Source: Ignavibacteriales bacterium (GTDB lineage Bacteria; Bacteroidota; Ignavibacteria; Ignavibacteriales; Melioribacteraceae). From it: a stretch of 64,000 bases of DNA. This document shows positions 48,166-55,884 of the stretch, piece after piece. Each line of letters opens with the position of its first letter. Within the stretch, counting starts at the first letter, position 1. The position numbers were made by a program, and so were the translations under genes. The stretch covers positions 62,001 to 126,000 of the forward strand of contig JAGUYK010000032.1 in assembly GCA_020061355.1 (NCBI GenBank). The letters are read 5' to 3'. The notes below the pieces were generated by a model. It had not been told where the DNA came from and did not search any database. It saw only the letters and a list, made by a program, of their open reading frames with translations.

Positions 48166-48460
48166 AAAGTAAGCCACCACCACCTTGACGTGGGCCCCAA
48201 TCAATATCAATCTGGTCGTGTAAATTGTTTTCGAGATAGCTTAGATCAACATTTATCTCGTTACCCCCTACCCGAGCAACCCAATTAGTAATATCTACTA
48301 CATTAAGTTCCTTCTTAGCTTTCTCCAGCTCGACTCTCACCTTTTGATGAGAAGGGATTCTATTATAACCGCTAGTTGGATACGTCCCGCTAGTAGTTAA
48401 AACAGCAACCTCAACAAACTTTTCTTCAACTTTTTCTTTTTGTTCTTTTTGCTTTTCCAT
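48158..48460 (-). CDS. Small ubiquitin-like protein with internal GGGG near the C-terminus
   Basis: A 100-residue protein. After a charged coiled start (about 1-14) come strands compatible with a beta-grasp fold (FVEVAVLTTSGTYP, QKVRVELEKAKKEL, TNWVARVGGNEINV). The end is RQGGGGLLYA: a glycine run at 93-96 followed by four extra residues, so an exposed di-glycine would need removal of LLYA, plausibly by the JAB peptidase two genes on. The ATG at 48460 has AGGTGATGCA upstream. It is the first of four coupled genes (Ub-like, E2-like, JAB, E1-like). The fold is predicted, not proven. Confidence 0.75.
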   Translation of the reverse strand: MEKQKEQKEKVEEKFVEVAVLTTSGTYPTSGYNRIPSHQKVRVELEKAKKELNVVDITNWVARVGGNEINVDLSYLENNLHDQIDIDWGPRQGGGGLLYA

Positions 48461-48488
48461 TGCATCACCTGTATTTAATTTATAATAA

Positions 48489-48722
48489 TTAATTCTTGTC
48501 CTTCGGAGGATTGGGATCATTACCGTGACTATCCGATTGGGAAATTCTGCCATTTTTATTATGGATGACTAACTCAGTTTTTTGATGTTGGCTAATTAGG
48601 CGACCATTATTGATTGCATCTGTTTTATTATCTGTATGCAAAGATGCTTTACTGGCACCACCTTTCTTTACATCCCAACCACCTTGTGGATTGGGCACGA
48701 TATGATGAGATTTTCTTGACAT
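48489..48722 (-). CDS. DUF2188 family small protein
   Basis: A 77-residue protein matching DUF2188: SRKSHHIVPNPQGGWDVKKGGASKAS at the start, then a segment for side-by-side basic residues (ISQHQKTELVIHNKNGRI) and SHGNDPNPPKD at the end. Such proteins occur in many bacteria; their function is unknown. It is the first gene downstream of the inverted-repeat element at 48728-48761 and is 28 bases before the Ub-like gene on the same strand, so probably part of the operon. The ATG at 48722 is chosen over 48734 because it starts the conserved domain and has TTTGGAGTATAAT before it. Confidence 0.85.
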   Translation of the reverse strand: MSRKSHHIVPNPQGGWDVKKGGASKASLHTDNKTDAINNGRLISQHQKTELVIHNKNGRISQSDSHGNDPNPPKDKN

Positions 48723-48727
48723 ATTAT

Positions 48728-48761
48728 ACTCCAAATGAATATTGGTTTATTTATTTGGAGT
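48728..48761 (-). promoter_or_regulatory. Inverted-repeat operator overlapping the ribosome binding site of the Ub-like operon
   Basis: ACTCCAAAT (48728-48736) and ATTTGGAGT (48753-48761) are perfect 9-base inverted arms, centres 25 bases apart. In the operon's transcript the GGAG of the proximal arm is the DUF2188 ribosome binding site. It lies between the WYL regulator gene and the operon. It could be the WYL protein's operator, or an RNA hairpin that hides the ribosome site. Confidence 0.6.
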
Positions 48762-48829
48762 AATAATAAAATAGAATGGCGAACTGAGAGTTCGTGATCG
48801 GGAAAAAATAATAATAATATTCTAGAATA

Positions 48830-49825
48830 TCATTTATAGTTACGGTAAGCTAGTCGTAGTCTATCCTTAAGCTGCTGTGCAATTGATTTGGGAGATATAA
48901 TTTTTACATCTTCTCCGTAACTAAGAATTTTAGAATAGAATTCATAAGATGGTTTCACCATAACTGATATTCTCAACTCTTCTTTATTATCTTTGATTAT
49001 ATTCTGTGTTCCATGGATTGGTACCGCTTTAATATACTTTCCTTGGTGATAGTTAAATGATAAAACTATTTTTATTGGTTTTTCAGAAGAGACTGTTATA
49101 CCAAACGAATATTTGAAATAATCCTCAATATCTATTGTCACCGGTGTAAAATAATTATTTGTGACGACAAGATTACTAATCCTATCTAAAGCAAAGGTTG
49201 TCAATTCCTGTTTACCTGGTATTGTCCCAATTACATACCAAAAATTTTTATCCTCTTTTAGCAGTATAGGAGCGAATTTTCGATGTTGTGGTGCTTGGTC
49301 TTCAAATTTCTGATAATCAAATGTAATTTCTTGTTCTTCTAATATTGCTTTTAGAATTGGATCGATAAACTCATTCCCTTTATTAATGGTGATTTTTTCA
49401 GTTAACAATAATGGTTTATTAGCAACTCTTTCTCGTATGCTTTTTGTAACACTAATATTATTGACAACTTTTTCTATAGCCATTAAAATGTTCTCAAAGA
49501 ACTTAAAGCCTTTATACTGCTCAAGAGTTCTTGCATAAAAGGATAGGGCCAATATATCATCAGATTTGAGTCCAAAAGCCTGTATTGTAAAATTTGGATC
49601 AGTGTAATAATAGGATTTAGTTTTCGTGTCGAATTCAATTGGTGCAGAATATCCTGTCGGCCAATTCTCTTTCATATGGTTAATATCATTTTGAACAGTT
49701 CTTTGCGTTACCGGTAAATCTTCTTCCGAAATGATTCTGACAAGGTCTTTTGTTTTTACACGTTGATTCTTTATTAATTCTCTATCTATAATCTTAATCC
49801 TTGCAAACGGGTGTTTTGTCTTCAT
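48830..49825 (-). CDS. WYL-domain transcriptional regulator
   Basis: A 331-residue protein: N-terminal winged helix-turn-helix (about 1-65, TQRTVQNDINHMKENWP), a WYL ligand-sensing domain (about 145-225; ITFDYQKF, FAPILLKEDKNFWYVIGTIPG, FALDRISNL) and a WCX C-terminal extension. WYL regulators such as BrxR and CapW repress antiphage defence operons and release them on infection signals. This gene sits just upstream of the Ub-like operon. Its first bases overlap the stop of the DUF2779 gene by four (ATGA), so the two are cotranscribed. Confidence 0.9.
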   Translation of the reverse strand: MKTKHPFARIKIIDRELIKNQRVKTKDLVRIISEEDLPVTQRTVQNDINHMKENWPTGYSAPIEFDTKTKSYYYTDPNFTIQAFGLKSDDILALSFYARTLEQYKGFKFFENILMAIEKVVNNISVTKSIRERVANKPLLLTEKITINKGNEFIDPILKAILEEQEITFDYQKFEDQAPQHRKFAPILLKEDKNFWYVIGTIPGKQELTTFALDRISNLVVTNNYFTPVTIDIEDYFKYSFGITVSSEKPIKIVLSFNYHQGKYIKAVPIHGTQNIIKDNKEELRISVMVKPSYEFYSKILSYGEDVKIISPKSIAQQLKDRLRLAYRNYK

Positions 49826-51663
49826 CGGTTACTCTCAAGTAAGTTTTTCCAATGCACCCAAATTATTACCATAGCTAGAGTATCGAGCTTACAGTATCGT
49901 AGTAATGCTTTTCGATATTTTTCTAAATCATCCAAATTTCCTTTTCGCAATCCCCACATTATATCTTCATAAGCTTGCATAGCACCCGTTCCATCCTTAA
50001 TTGTTTCTGCTTCATCATAAATGTCTAAACCAGGAAGTAGTTGATAAGGATTAATTATTTCATTTTTCTCATTCCTTTTTAATAATGATAATCCTTCCTC
50101 ATAATTATTTAACAGATCTTCGATTCGTGTGGATGTTGTTGCTTTTAGAACTGCTGGTAACGTCCATTTAATCGATGTTTTTCCTTTCATAGCCGGATGA
50201 AAATAATTATCAAGAGCTAATCGATTCATATCAACAAATTTCCCTTCATCATCTTTACCAAATTTCACCATGAATTCTAACCATTCTTTCAAAACAGCAT
50301 TATTGTAACCATACTTCTGATATTGGTTATAAATGGTTTTTAACATAGTATTTTCATAAGGAGACCAGATAAAATGTGTTCCTCTCGTTCCAATAGTTTC
50401 CATCAAAGACTCGGCAAACTTAAAACTCGGAAAAATTGGTTCAAGATTTATCCATTCTGTATGTCTTACGTTTGAATATGGATTATCAATCGTATGACAA
50501 CTCCATTGAAAGTTTACTACTTCATAAGGTCTCATATTCTTGTGCATAGGAAGAGCTGATATTGCAGTTTCAAAATCTATGAAATGAATCGGGTATTCGA
50601 GGCTATTGATAATAATACTGAGATCAGGATTAACCCATTCCAGGTTTTCAAGAGTGTTTTTTATTTGAACTTTCTGACGTTTTGCATGAGCCCCTTCCTT
50701 CAAAATACCTATGGGAAATTCTAAGAATGAAATTTTCTTTTGTTTTATTAATTCATTCGCAAATGGATTTTTATATCCCCCAATTGAACCTATATGAAAT
50801 AAATCCTTAATATGATTTTCTTCCACTGGATAATCACACCAGCATTCATTAAAGCCTGATACCGGATGTCCTTCATCAATAACATTAAATTCACACTTAA
50901 AACACTCTTTAGAAAGTTCATTATCAATCTTTTTTACACCATTTACCAAACTTTTTAGAAACAGATTAGATTCGTTAATAATTAACGGCTGCAATTCATT
51001 TACTTTTTGTTCAACATCAATTAGAGTCATAAGATCATCACTTCGTAATTCTTCAATACAACCTTCATAGGAAACATGATATTTTCGGAATTTTGAATTA
51101 TCATCAATCATTTCCTCTATATTAAATAAAGTTGTTAATCCCTCTATTTTTGTGTTCTTTGATTTATCTGGTAATAATAAAAATGGTTTTATATCCCATT
51201 CCGGATAGGATTCTTTCATCACATAGCACTGGAAAGCAACGTCTAGAATATAAGCCTCTAATTCTTTATCATTTTTTTTCCTTTTTGAAGGATCGTTAGT
51301 AGTTTCATAAGATTTAGATTTCACTTCAATTAAATTGATTGTATTACCATACTTTTCGAGTATATCGATTCGAATTAACTTACCATTAGATTCAATAGCT
51401 GCTTCAAAAATTGTTACTTTTTCTTTCAGCAATAATTCTTTAGTTACCCGTATTGCTTCATCATGATCTCTACCGGTATCGATTTCTAGACCGTCAGCGA
51501 AAAGTAATGTGGCAAGTTTACCAACCATATATCCACCTCTTGCAAGATGTTGTAGATACTCGTTTTCATCTTTTGAGTTTGGGTAATATTTTTTTCGGTA
51601 ATAAAGTTTTGTCGGACAATCATGAGCTATTTTGAAATCGCTTTTGGATAAATATTTTATCAT
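49822..51663 (-). CDS. DUF2779 nuclease-like protein (Cas4/RecB-like plus exonuclease-like domain)
   Basis: A 613-residue protein of the DUF2779 family. The N-terminal part looks like a Cas4/RecB nuclease: Cys16 in DCPTKLYY, active-site residues D100 and E113-x-K115 (IRIDILEKYGNTINLIEVKS), and further cysteines later (ECFKCEF, CWCDYP) that could hold an Fe-S cluster. The C-terminal half has an RNase H-like exonuclease pattern (IHFIDFETA, then YCKLDTLAM). Such proteins are common in defence islands; their DNA targets are unknown. It overlaps the WYL gene by four bases. Confidence 0.85.
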   Translation of the reverse strand: MIKYLSKSDFKIAHDCPTKLYYRKKYYPNSKDENEYLQHLARGGYMVGKLATLLFADGLEIDTGRDHDEAIRVTKELLLKEKVTIFEAAIESNGKLIRIDILEKYGNTINLIEVKSKSYETTNDPSKRKKNDKELEAYILDVAFQCYVMKESYPEWDIKPFLLLPDKSKNTKIEGLTTLFNIEEMIDDNSKFRKYHVSYEGCIEELRSDDLMTLIDVEQKVNELQPLIINESNLFLKSLVNGVKKIDNELSKECFKCEFNVIDEGHPVSGFNECWCDYPVEENHIKDLFHIGSIGGYKNPFANELIKQKKISFLEFPIGILKEGAHAKRQKVQIKNTLENLEWVNPDLSIIINSLEYPIHFIDFETAISALPMHKNMRPYEVVNFQWSCHTIDNPYSNVRHTEWINLEPIFPSFKFAESLMETIGTRGTHFIWSPYENTMLKTIYNQYQKYGYNNAVLKEWLEFMVKFGKDDEGKFVDMNRLALDNYFHPAMKGKTSIKWTLPAVLKATTSTRIEDLLNNYEEGLSLLKRNEKNEIINPYQLLPGLDIYDEAETIKDGTGAMQAYEDIMWGLRKGNLDDLEKYRKALLRYCKLDTLAMVIIWVHWKNLLESNR

Positions 51664-51898
51664 AAACCCTCCATTAGTTCTTTTTCATTTATTTCTATCA
51701 ATGAATCAAAAGCTCATGTTTATGCGATACTAGAAGTGTAAAAGAATCAGATTTAATAACACAATTTTAGTTGATAAAATAATTTACTATAAGTTATAGC
51801 TAAATATTGAAAAATAATAGTCACCACTACCAATAATTGTAAAGATGATTTTTGATTAACAATTACTGAATTTAGAGTTATCTTTTTTCATTTACCTC

Positions 51899-51928
51899 TT
51901 GACAAGATCCTACCCACCTCCCTATAAT
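51899..51928 (+). promoter_or_regulatory. Perfect-consensus sigma70 promoter
   Basis: TTGACA (51899-51904), an 18-base spacer and TATAAT (51923-51928). Both hexamers are exact consensus for proteobacterial-type sigma70, unlike the TTTG/TAnnTTTG elements in front of core genes here. Confidence 0.8.
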
Positions 51929-51934
51929 TAATTA

Positions 51935-51996
51935 TTCCACTTATAGAAGTGGCGAAAACCTCTAAACGAAAAGTCGTTCCGGAGGTTTTTTATTTT
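51935..51996 (+). ncRNA. Predicted small RNA with two hairpins, about 62 nt
   Basis: The promoter at 51899-51928 should start transcription near 51935. A perfect hairpin CCACTT-ATAG-AAGTGG spans 51937-51952. A second stem pairs AAAACCTC (51955-51962) with GAGGTTTT (51982-51989), with an inner AACG/CGTT stem, followed by TTTATTTT, which is an intrinsic terminator. No reading frame fits inside. The next gene begins at 52014, so the element is either a stand-alone small RNA or an attenuator leader for the replication genes. Confidence 0.6.
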
Positions 51997-52013
51997 AATC
52001 AAAAAAGGAAAAT

Positions 52014-52310
52014 ATGCAGAAAGAATATGCAAACAAGGATTTCTACTTATCGGCATTTCTGATTGCTTCGGGTTACCGATTAAGCGATCATGATAAGAGT
52101 GGGGGGATAACAACCTTCTATTTCGAGGTAGACGAAAAACTTGAAAATACAATACAGCAATATTACTCGATGAAAACAGTCATCGAGCCTATCAGCTATG
52201 GTAACGCTCTCAAAAACTTAAAAAGCGTAATCCATTCATACGATAGACCCAATTCAAATTCGGAGAAATTAACTAATGTCAAACAATGTAAGGAATCAAC
52301 AAGAGTATAA
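52014..52310 (+). CDS. DUF5659-like small mobile-element protein
   Basis: A 98-residue protein whose layout, FYLSAFLIASGYRLSDHDKSG, FYFEVDEKLENTIQQYYS, YGNALKNLKSVIHSY, matches the DUF5659 family of small proteins common upstream of phage and plasmid primases. It starts at an ATG after AAAAAAGGAAAAT. It overlaps the primase gene by 35 bases, so the two are coupled. A role in replication of the element is an inference from position only. Confidence 0.7.
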   Translation: MQKEYANKDFYLSAFLIASGYRLSDHDKSGGITTFYFEVDEKLENTIQQYYSMKTVIEPISYGNALKNLKSVIHSYDRPNSNSEKLTNVKQCKESTRV

Positions 52311-54945
52311 AACATTTGATAGCTTAAAAGCTCACATCAAAGAAATACCTATCGAATCAGTTCTTGAACATCTAGGAATAGAGCTGCAAAAAGTCGGATC
52401 AAATTACCAAGGTAATTGTCCTACCGGACACCCATCGGAAAGCGGAACATGTTTTAGAGTAAACACAAAAGGAAAATTTTTCTTATGCTTTAGCTGCTTA
52501 GCTGGCGGAGATGTAATCAGCTTAGTTGAAGAAGTAAAGAGAATATCATTCAAAGAAGCTGTTATATGGTTGATAAAAGAATACGATATCAAACATTCAG
52601 TTAATCTAAAATATCTGAAAGACACTGTTTTAACAGAAGAGCAAAAAAAAGAAGAAGGTAGAAGATTATTATACGCAACCTATTATGAAACCTCTTATGA
52701 GTGGATGCATGAACTTTTATTTAAGGAAGAGGGAAAAGAAGCACTCGCTTACCTTGTTAACGAAAGAAAGTATGATGTCGAAACACTTAAGAAAAGTGAA
52801 TTTTGTTTCTTTCCATATAGCGTTGAAATAAGAAAGTATTTAAGAGAAAAGCACCCGAATGAATCAGACTTAATTAATGCACTACCATTAGTAGGAGCTT
52901 TCAGAGATAATTTCAGAATTGCATTTCCATATCGAGACGCAAGAGGAAGAATAACCGGGTTCATTAAAAGATCGATATTTCCCAAAGGAATATCTGTAAA
53001 GAAAAAGGATAAGATCCATGAAAATGTTAGATGGGACAGCACTTTTGGATTAAGTAAAAGAGACCTATTCAATTTATGTAATACAAAAAACAATGATACA
53101 CTTCTTATTGTTGAAGGATATCCCGATGCAGTTTATTTCAATGCCCTTGGCATGGATAACATAACAGCGGTCGGGCAAGGAAGATTAGCAGAGAGTCATC
53201 TGATTGGTCTTAAACACAAAAGAGTAAAAAACGTAATCATATCGTTTGACAACGACCTTGTAGGCCCTAATAATACAAGAGATGCTATAGAACTTCTTAC
53301 ATCTGAAAGTAATATTACTCCTTATGTTCTCGATCCAAATCTTTTATCACCTCACAAAGATCCCGATGAATATGTTAAAGCAAACGGTATCGAAGCTTTC
53401 CAATCACTTTTGAAGAAAATTGAAAAAGGGTTAATCTGGTATTCAAAGCAAATAATAAACAATTGTGATATGGAAGATGAGATGTCAAAAGATAATGCTA
53501 TTAAGAAGATTATTGAATTTGCATGTTCAACTACGGATGCCCGTGAGAATGCTGAAATATCTAATTTAATATTGCACAAGTTCAAAATCGATAAAGCAGT
53601 GTTGAACAGAATGATGAAAACTCAAAAGGATAGCGGCAAAATCGAGACATATAAACGAATCAAAGATGGTGAAGGGGCTGGTAGATTTTTTGCATTCATT
53701 GAGAAAGCAACTAACTCCTATTCATATTATGATACGAAAGAAGATGAAGTATTCCTCGGAGTTCCAAAAGATATTCTAGAAAATATTTTGGTATCGGCTC
53801 AACAAACATTACCGGAAGTATTGCCGGTACTAAAAGCTGATTTTGATGTGACTATGAATGAACGATACGATTTGAAAAAAGAGATATTTAATTTCTTTGT
53901 TCCGACTAAGTATATGCTACTTGAAAAGAATGATAAAGAGATTAATTCTAGTGAGAGGTTTGAAAATATTGAAAGACTATTGGTTAATCTGATTCCTAGG
54001 ACAGAAGAAAGACTAGCCTATATTAATTGGCTTGCTGGAATATTACAAACTAGACAAAAACAGCAGACCGCATGGGTCTTTAAGGGAAAACCAGGCGCGG
54101 GAAAGGGGCTTATGCTTGAGCATTTATTAAAACCATTGTTTGGATCAAGACAAGCCATTAAGGTTGAGGATGAACAGCTTAATGCATCATTCAACCCTTG
54201 GCTTCAGAACGCTATTTTAATTGCCTTCAATGAGGTTGCTCATGATAATAGAACAAGAAACTCTATTAATTCAAAAGTAAAAGCCATTATTACTGATTCT
54301 GAAGTTATTATTAATGAAAAGAATATCCGTAACTACACAATCACCAACCACGTCAACTGTTTATTTTTTAGTAATGAGAAGGTTCCGTTATTCATAGAAC
54401 AAGCTGACAGACGATTTAACATTGTAGTTACCGGAGGAAATCTTAGAGAGAAAGAATGGTTTAAGGATCCTGATGAATTCATAAAAAGTTTAGAAAAAGA
54501 ACTCCCCCACTTCGCCCAATTTCTAATGAATTGGGATTATGATAAAAACAAGGCGATGACTTGTATTGACAATGAAGAAAAGCAATTGATGGTTGGTGCT
54601 GCAATGAACAAGTTCGAAGAGTTCGCTCATCATTTGAAGACATGTGATTTTGACTGGTTTGAAGAAAATCTGAATCCAATCATATTGAAAAAATACTTTA
54701 ATGGTTCGGACTTACGTAACGGAAGAATTAAGAAAGGTTCTGCGCTCATAATGTTTCAAGACATTAATTCTAATTTTTCGACCAACTCAGTTGATTTCGG
54801 TAAGAAGCTTAAGCTTTATGAGATCACTGCTCAACGAGATAGAAAAGTCGGAGGTGGGGGGCATTATTACACTTGGAAACCATCTCTGCCAATTGACATA
54901 GATAGTGGCATAGATGAAGTTGGAAAGTCAAATGAAAAATCTTAG
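52276..54945 (+). CDS. Primase-helicase of a phage/plasmid-type replication module
   Basis: An 889-residue protein with three parts: a CHC2-type zinc finger (CPTGHPSESGTCFRVN, LCFSCLAGGDVISLV), a TOPRIM primase core (LLIVEGYPDAVYFNALG, ISFDNDL) and a C-terminal SF3/D5-type helicase (Walker A WVFKGKPGAGKG, LIAFNEVAHD). It would prime and unwind DNA for autonomous replication of a mobile element. The ATG follows CGGAGAAATTAACTA. An iteron-like repeat cluster begins within its last codons. Confidence 0.92.
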   Translation: MSNNVRNQQEYKTFDSLKAHIKEIPIESVLEHLGIELQKVGSNYQGNCPTGHPSESGTCFRVNTKGKFFLCFSCLAGGDVISLVEEVKRISFKEAVIWLIKEYDIKHSVNLKYLKDTVLTEEQKKEEGRRLLYATYYETSYEWMHELLFKEEGKEALAYLVNERKYDVETLKKSEFCFFPYSVEIRKYLREKHPNESDLINALPLVGAFRDNFRIAFPYRDARGRITGFIKRSIFPKGISVKKKDKIHENVRWDSTFGLSKRDLFNLCNTKNNDTLLIVEGYPDAVYFNALGMDNITAVGQGRLAESHLIGLKHKRVKNVIISFDNDLVGPNNTRDAIELLTSESNITPYVLDPNLLSPHKDPDEYVKANGIEAFQSLLKKIEKGLIWYSKQIINNCDMEDEMSKDNAIKKIIEFACSTTDARENAEISNLILHKFKIDKAVLNRMMKTQKDSGKIETYKRIKDGEGAGRFFAFIEKATNSYSYYDTKEDEVFLGVPKDILENILVSAQQTLPEVLPVLKADFDVTMNERYDLKKEIFNFFVPTKYMLLEKNDKEINSSERFENIERLLVNLIPRTEERLAYINWLAGILQTRQKQQTAWVFKGKPGAGKGLMLEHLLKPLFGSRQAIKVEDEQLNASFNPWLQNAILIAFNEVAHDNRTRNSINSKVKAIITDSEVIINEKNIRNYTITNHVNCLFFSNEKVPLFIEQADRRFNIVVTGGNLREKEWFKDPDEFIKSLEKELPHFAQFLMNWDYDKNKAMTCIDNEEKQLMVGAAMNKFEEFAHHLKTCDFDWFEENLNPIILKKYFNGSDLRNGRIKKGSALIMFQDINSNFSTNSVDFGKKLKLYEITAQRDRKVGGGGHYYTWKPSLPIDIDSGIDEVGKSNEKS

Positions 54946-55172
54946 ATAATAACTTAAAAAGCGAACATTGGAATATTTGACATAGATGGCATAGATAAAA
55001 TAAATAGAATCAAGAGAAAATATTTTATAAAAAGTAAAAATATATTTGTAATGACTTCAATTATCTATGCCAGATGTGCCAACACTGTCAATCTGTGATT
55101 TTACGCTGAAATCAAACAATTTTCTTGGCAGAGATAAAAAATCAAGTATGGCAATTGAAAAACTGGCATAAT
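54906..55172. repeat. Iteron-like repeat cluster, candidate replication origin
   Basis: The motif TGGCATAGATRA recurs at 54906-54915 (TGGCATAGAT), 54987-54996 (TGGCATAGAT), 55126-55139 (TGGCAGAGATAAAA) and, shorter, 55164-55172 (TGGCATAAT), with an inverted copy at 55063-55072 (ATCTATGCCA). The stretch is A+T-rich, has no gene and lies directly after the primase-helicase gene. From 54946 to 55314 nothing else is recognisable. Confidence 0.6.
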
Positions 55173-55284
55173 AGCAATGTGCTTAACTATTGCACGATAC
55201 CCCAAAGCTATCTTCAACACTTACCATTATCAATGAAAAATAAGGGAGTCCGGAATTAGCTAAAAAATAAGTTTATAAATAAAA

Positions 55285-55308
55285 AAGGGGCTTTTCAGCC
55301 CCTCCCTC
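55285..55308 (-). terminator. Terminator of the small HTH gene
   Basis: On the minus strand GGGGCTGAAAAGCCCC is followed by TTTTTTATTT, an ideal intrinsic terminator just after the stop of the 55315-55506 gene. Confidence 0.85.
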
Positions 55309-55314
55309 CGACTG

Positions 55315-55506
55315 TTATACATCTCTGACAACTGTTCTAAACAAAAGATGTTTTTTGCCTGCTTTACCAATCCATCTTTTAATTGTTGAAGAACCACCAA
55401 TATTGTATTTGATTTGAGCTTCTGTGTATGAGCGGCAAACGCCAGTCTCAAGATCATTCAATACTTTTTCTTTGAAAGCTTCAGTATAGGTTATTAACTC
55501 TTTCAT
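55315..55506 (-). CDS. Small HTH protein resembling IS3 OrfA N-terminus
   Basis: A 63-residue protein starting KELITYTEAFKEKVLNDLETG with a homeodomain-like helix-turn-helix (YTEAQIKYNIGGSSTIKRWIGK), as in the DNA-binding end of IS3-type OrfA transposases. It has a perfect AGGAG before its ATG and its own terminator, so it looks like a complete small gene, not a transposon scrap. No OrfB or terminal repeats are visible near it. It may be a stand-alone DNA-binding regulator of the element. Confidence 0.65.
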   Translation of the reverse strand: MKELITYTEAFKEKVLNDLETGVCRSYTEAQIKYNIGGSSTIKRWIGKAGKKHLLFRTVVRDV

Positions 55507-55857
55507 AAGATCTCCTTTAGTTTTATTATCATACATTCTATAAATGAATCAATTTCGCCGAATAAGTCGGAAACGAGTTGAATTATTCTATCCATAATAA
55601 ATTATAGACATCGAGGATGTGAGTGTCAAGAGTTAAATGTAGGGGAGGGGTGAAACGTATTGGCAACAAGGTCATATAAATAATAGTACTAGGGAAAAAC
55701 TAATGTAGGACCCACCTGGTACCCGAAAACATTAAATTCATTACCACGTTTTCAGATCAATATTTTTATCTAATTTTTTCACCTAGAACCCCCACCCACC
55801 ATCAAAATTTTAGATAAAGTAATCATTTCTGGTATTTCAGTATTCGACGTTGTATAT
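55507..55857. other. Intergenic region between the small HTH gene and the restriction-modification genes
   Basis: A 351-base region without an open frame. Near its end TATATTTG (55853-55860) fits a Bacteroidota -7 element, with TCTG at about -33 (55828-55831). That promoter would give a leader of about 20 bases before the methylase ATG at 55885. Runs of G and C (CCCCCACCCACC near 55789-55800) are notable but unexplained. Confidence 0.45.
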
Positions 55858-55884
55858 TTGGACAAAACTTGTCAAGACTTCAAC

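Larger units (their letters stand above)
51664..52013. other. Divergent intergenic region between the defence operons and the replication genes
   Basis: A 350-base A+T-rich region separating the minus-strand DUF2779 gene from the plus-strand genes. Its right part holds the promoter, small RNA and terminator listed separately. The left part (about 51664-51890) holds no open frame; the minus-strand promoter of the DUF2779-WYL unit should lie here but I cannot point to a clear one. Confidence 0.5.

Noticed and set aside
45890-48760. CBASS type with E1/E2 (Cap2) and JAB (Cap3)
   Set aside because: No CD-NTase or effector gene is adjacent, and a separate Ub-like gene with its own glycine tail is present, which fits a Ub-like pathway better.
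55315-55506. Truncated IS3 insertion sequence
   Set aside because: No OrfB, terminal inverted repeats or target duplication; it has its own ribosome site and terminator.
55858-55884. TTG start for the HTH-methylase at 55858
   Set aside because: It overlaps the TATATTTG promoter element, and the HTH domain begins right after the ATG at 55885.
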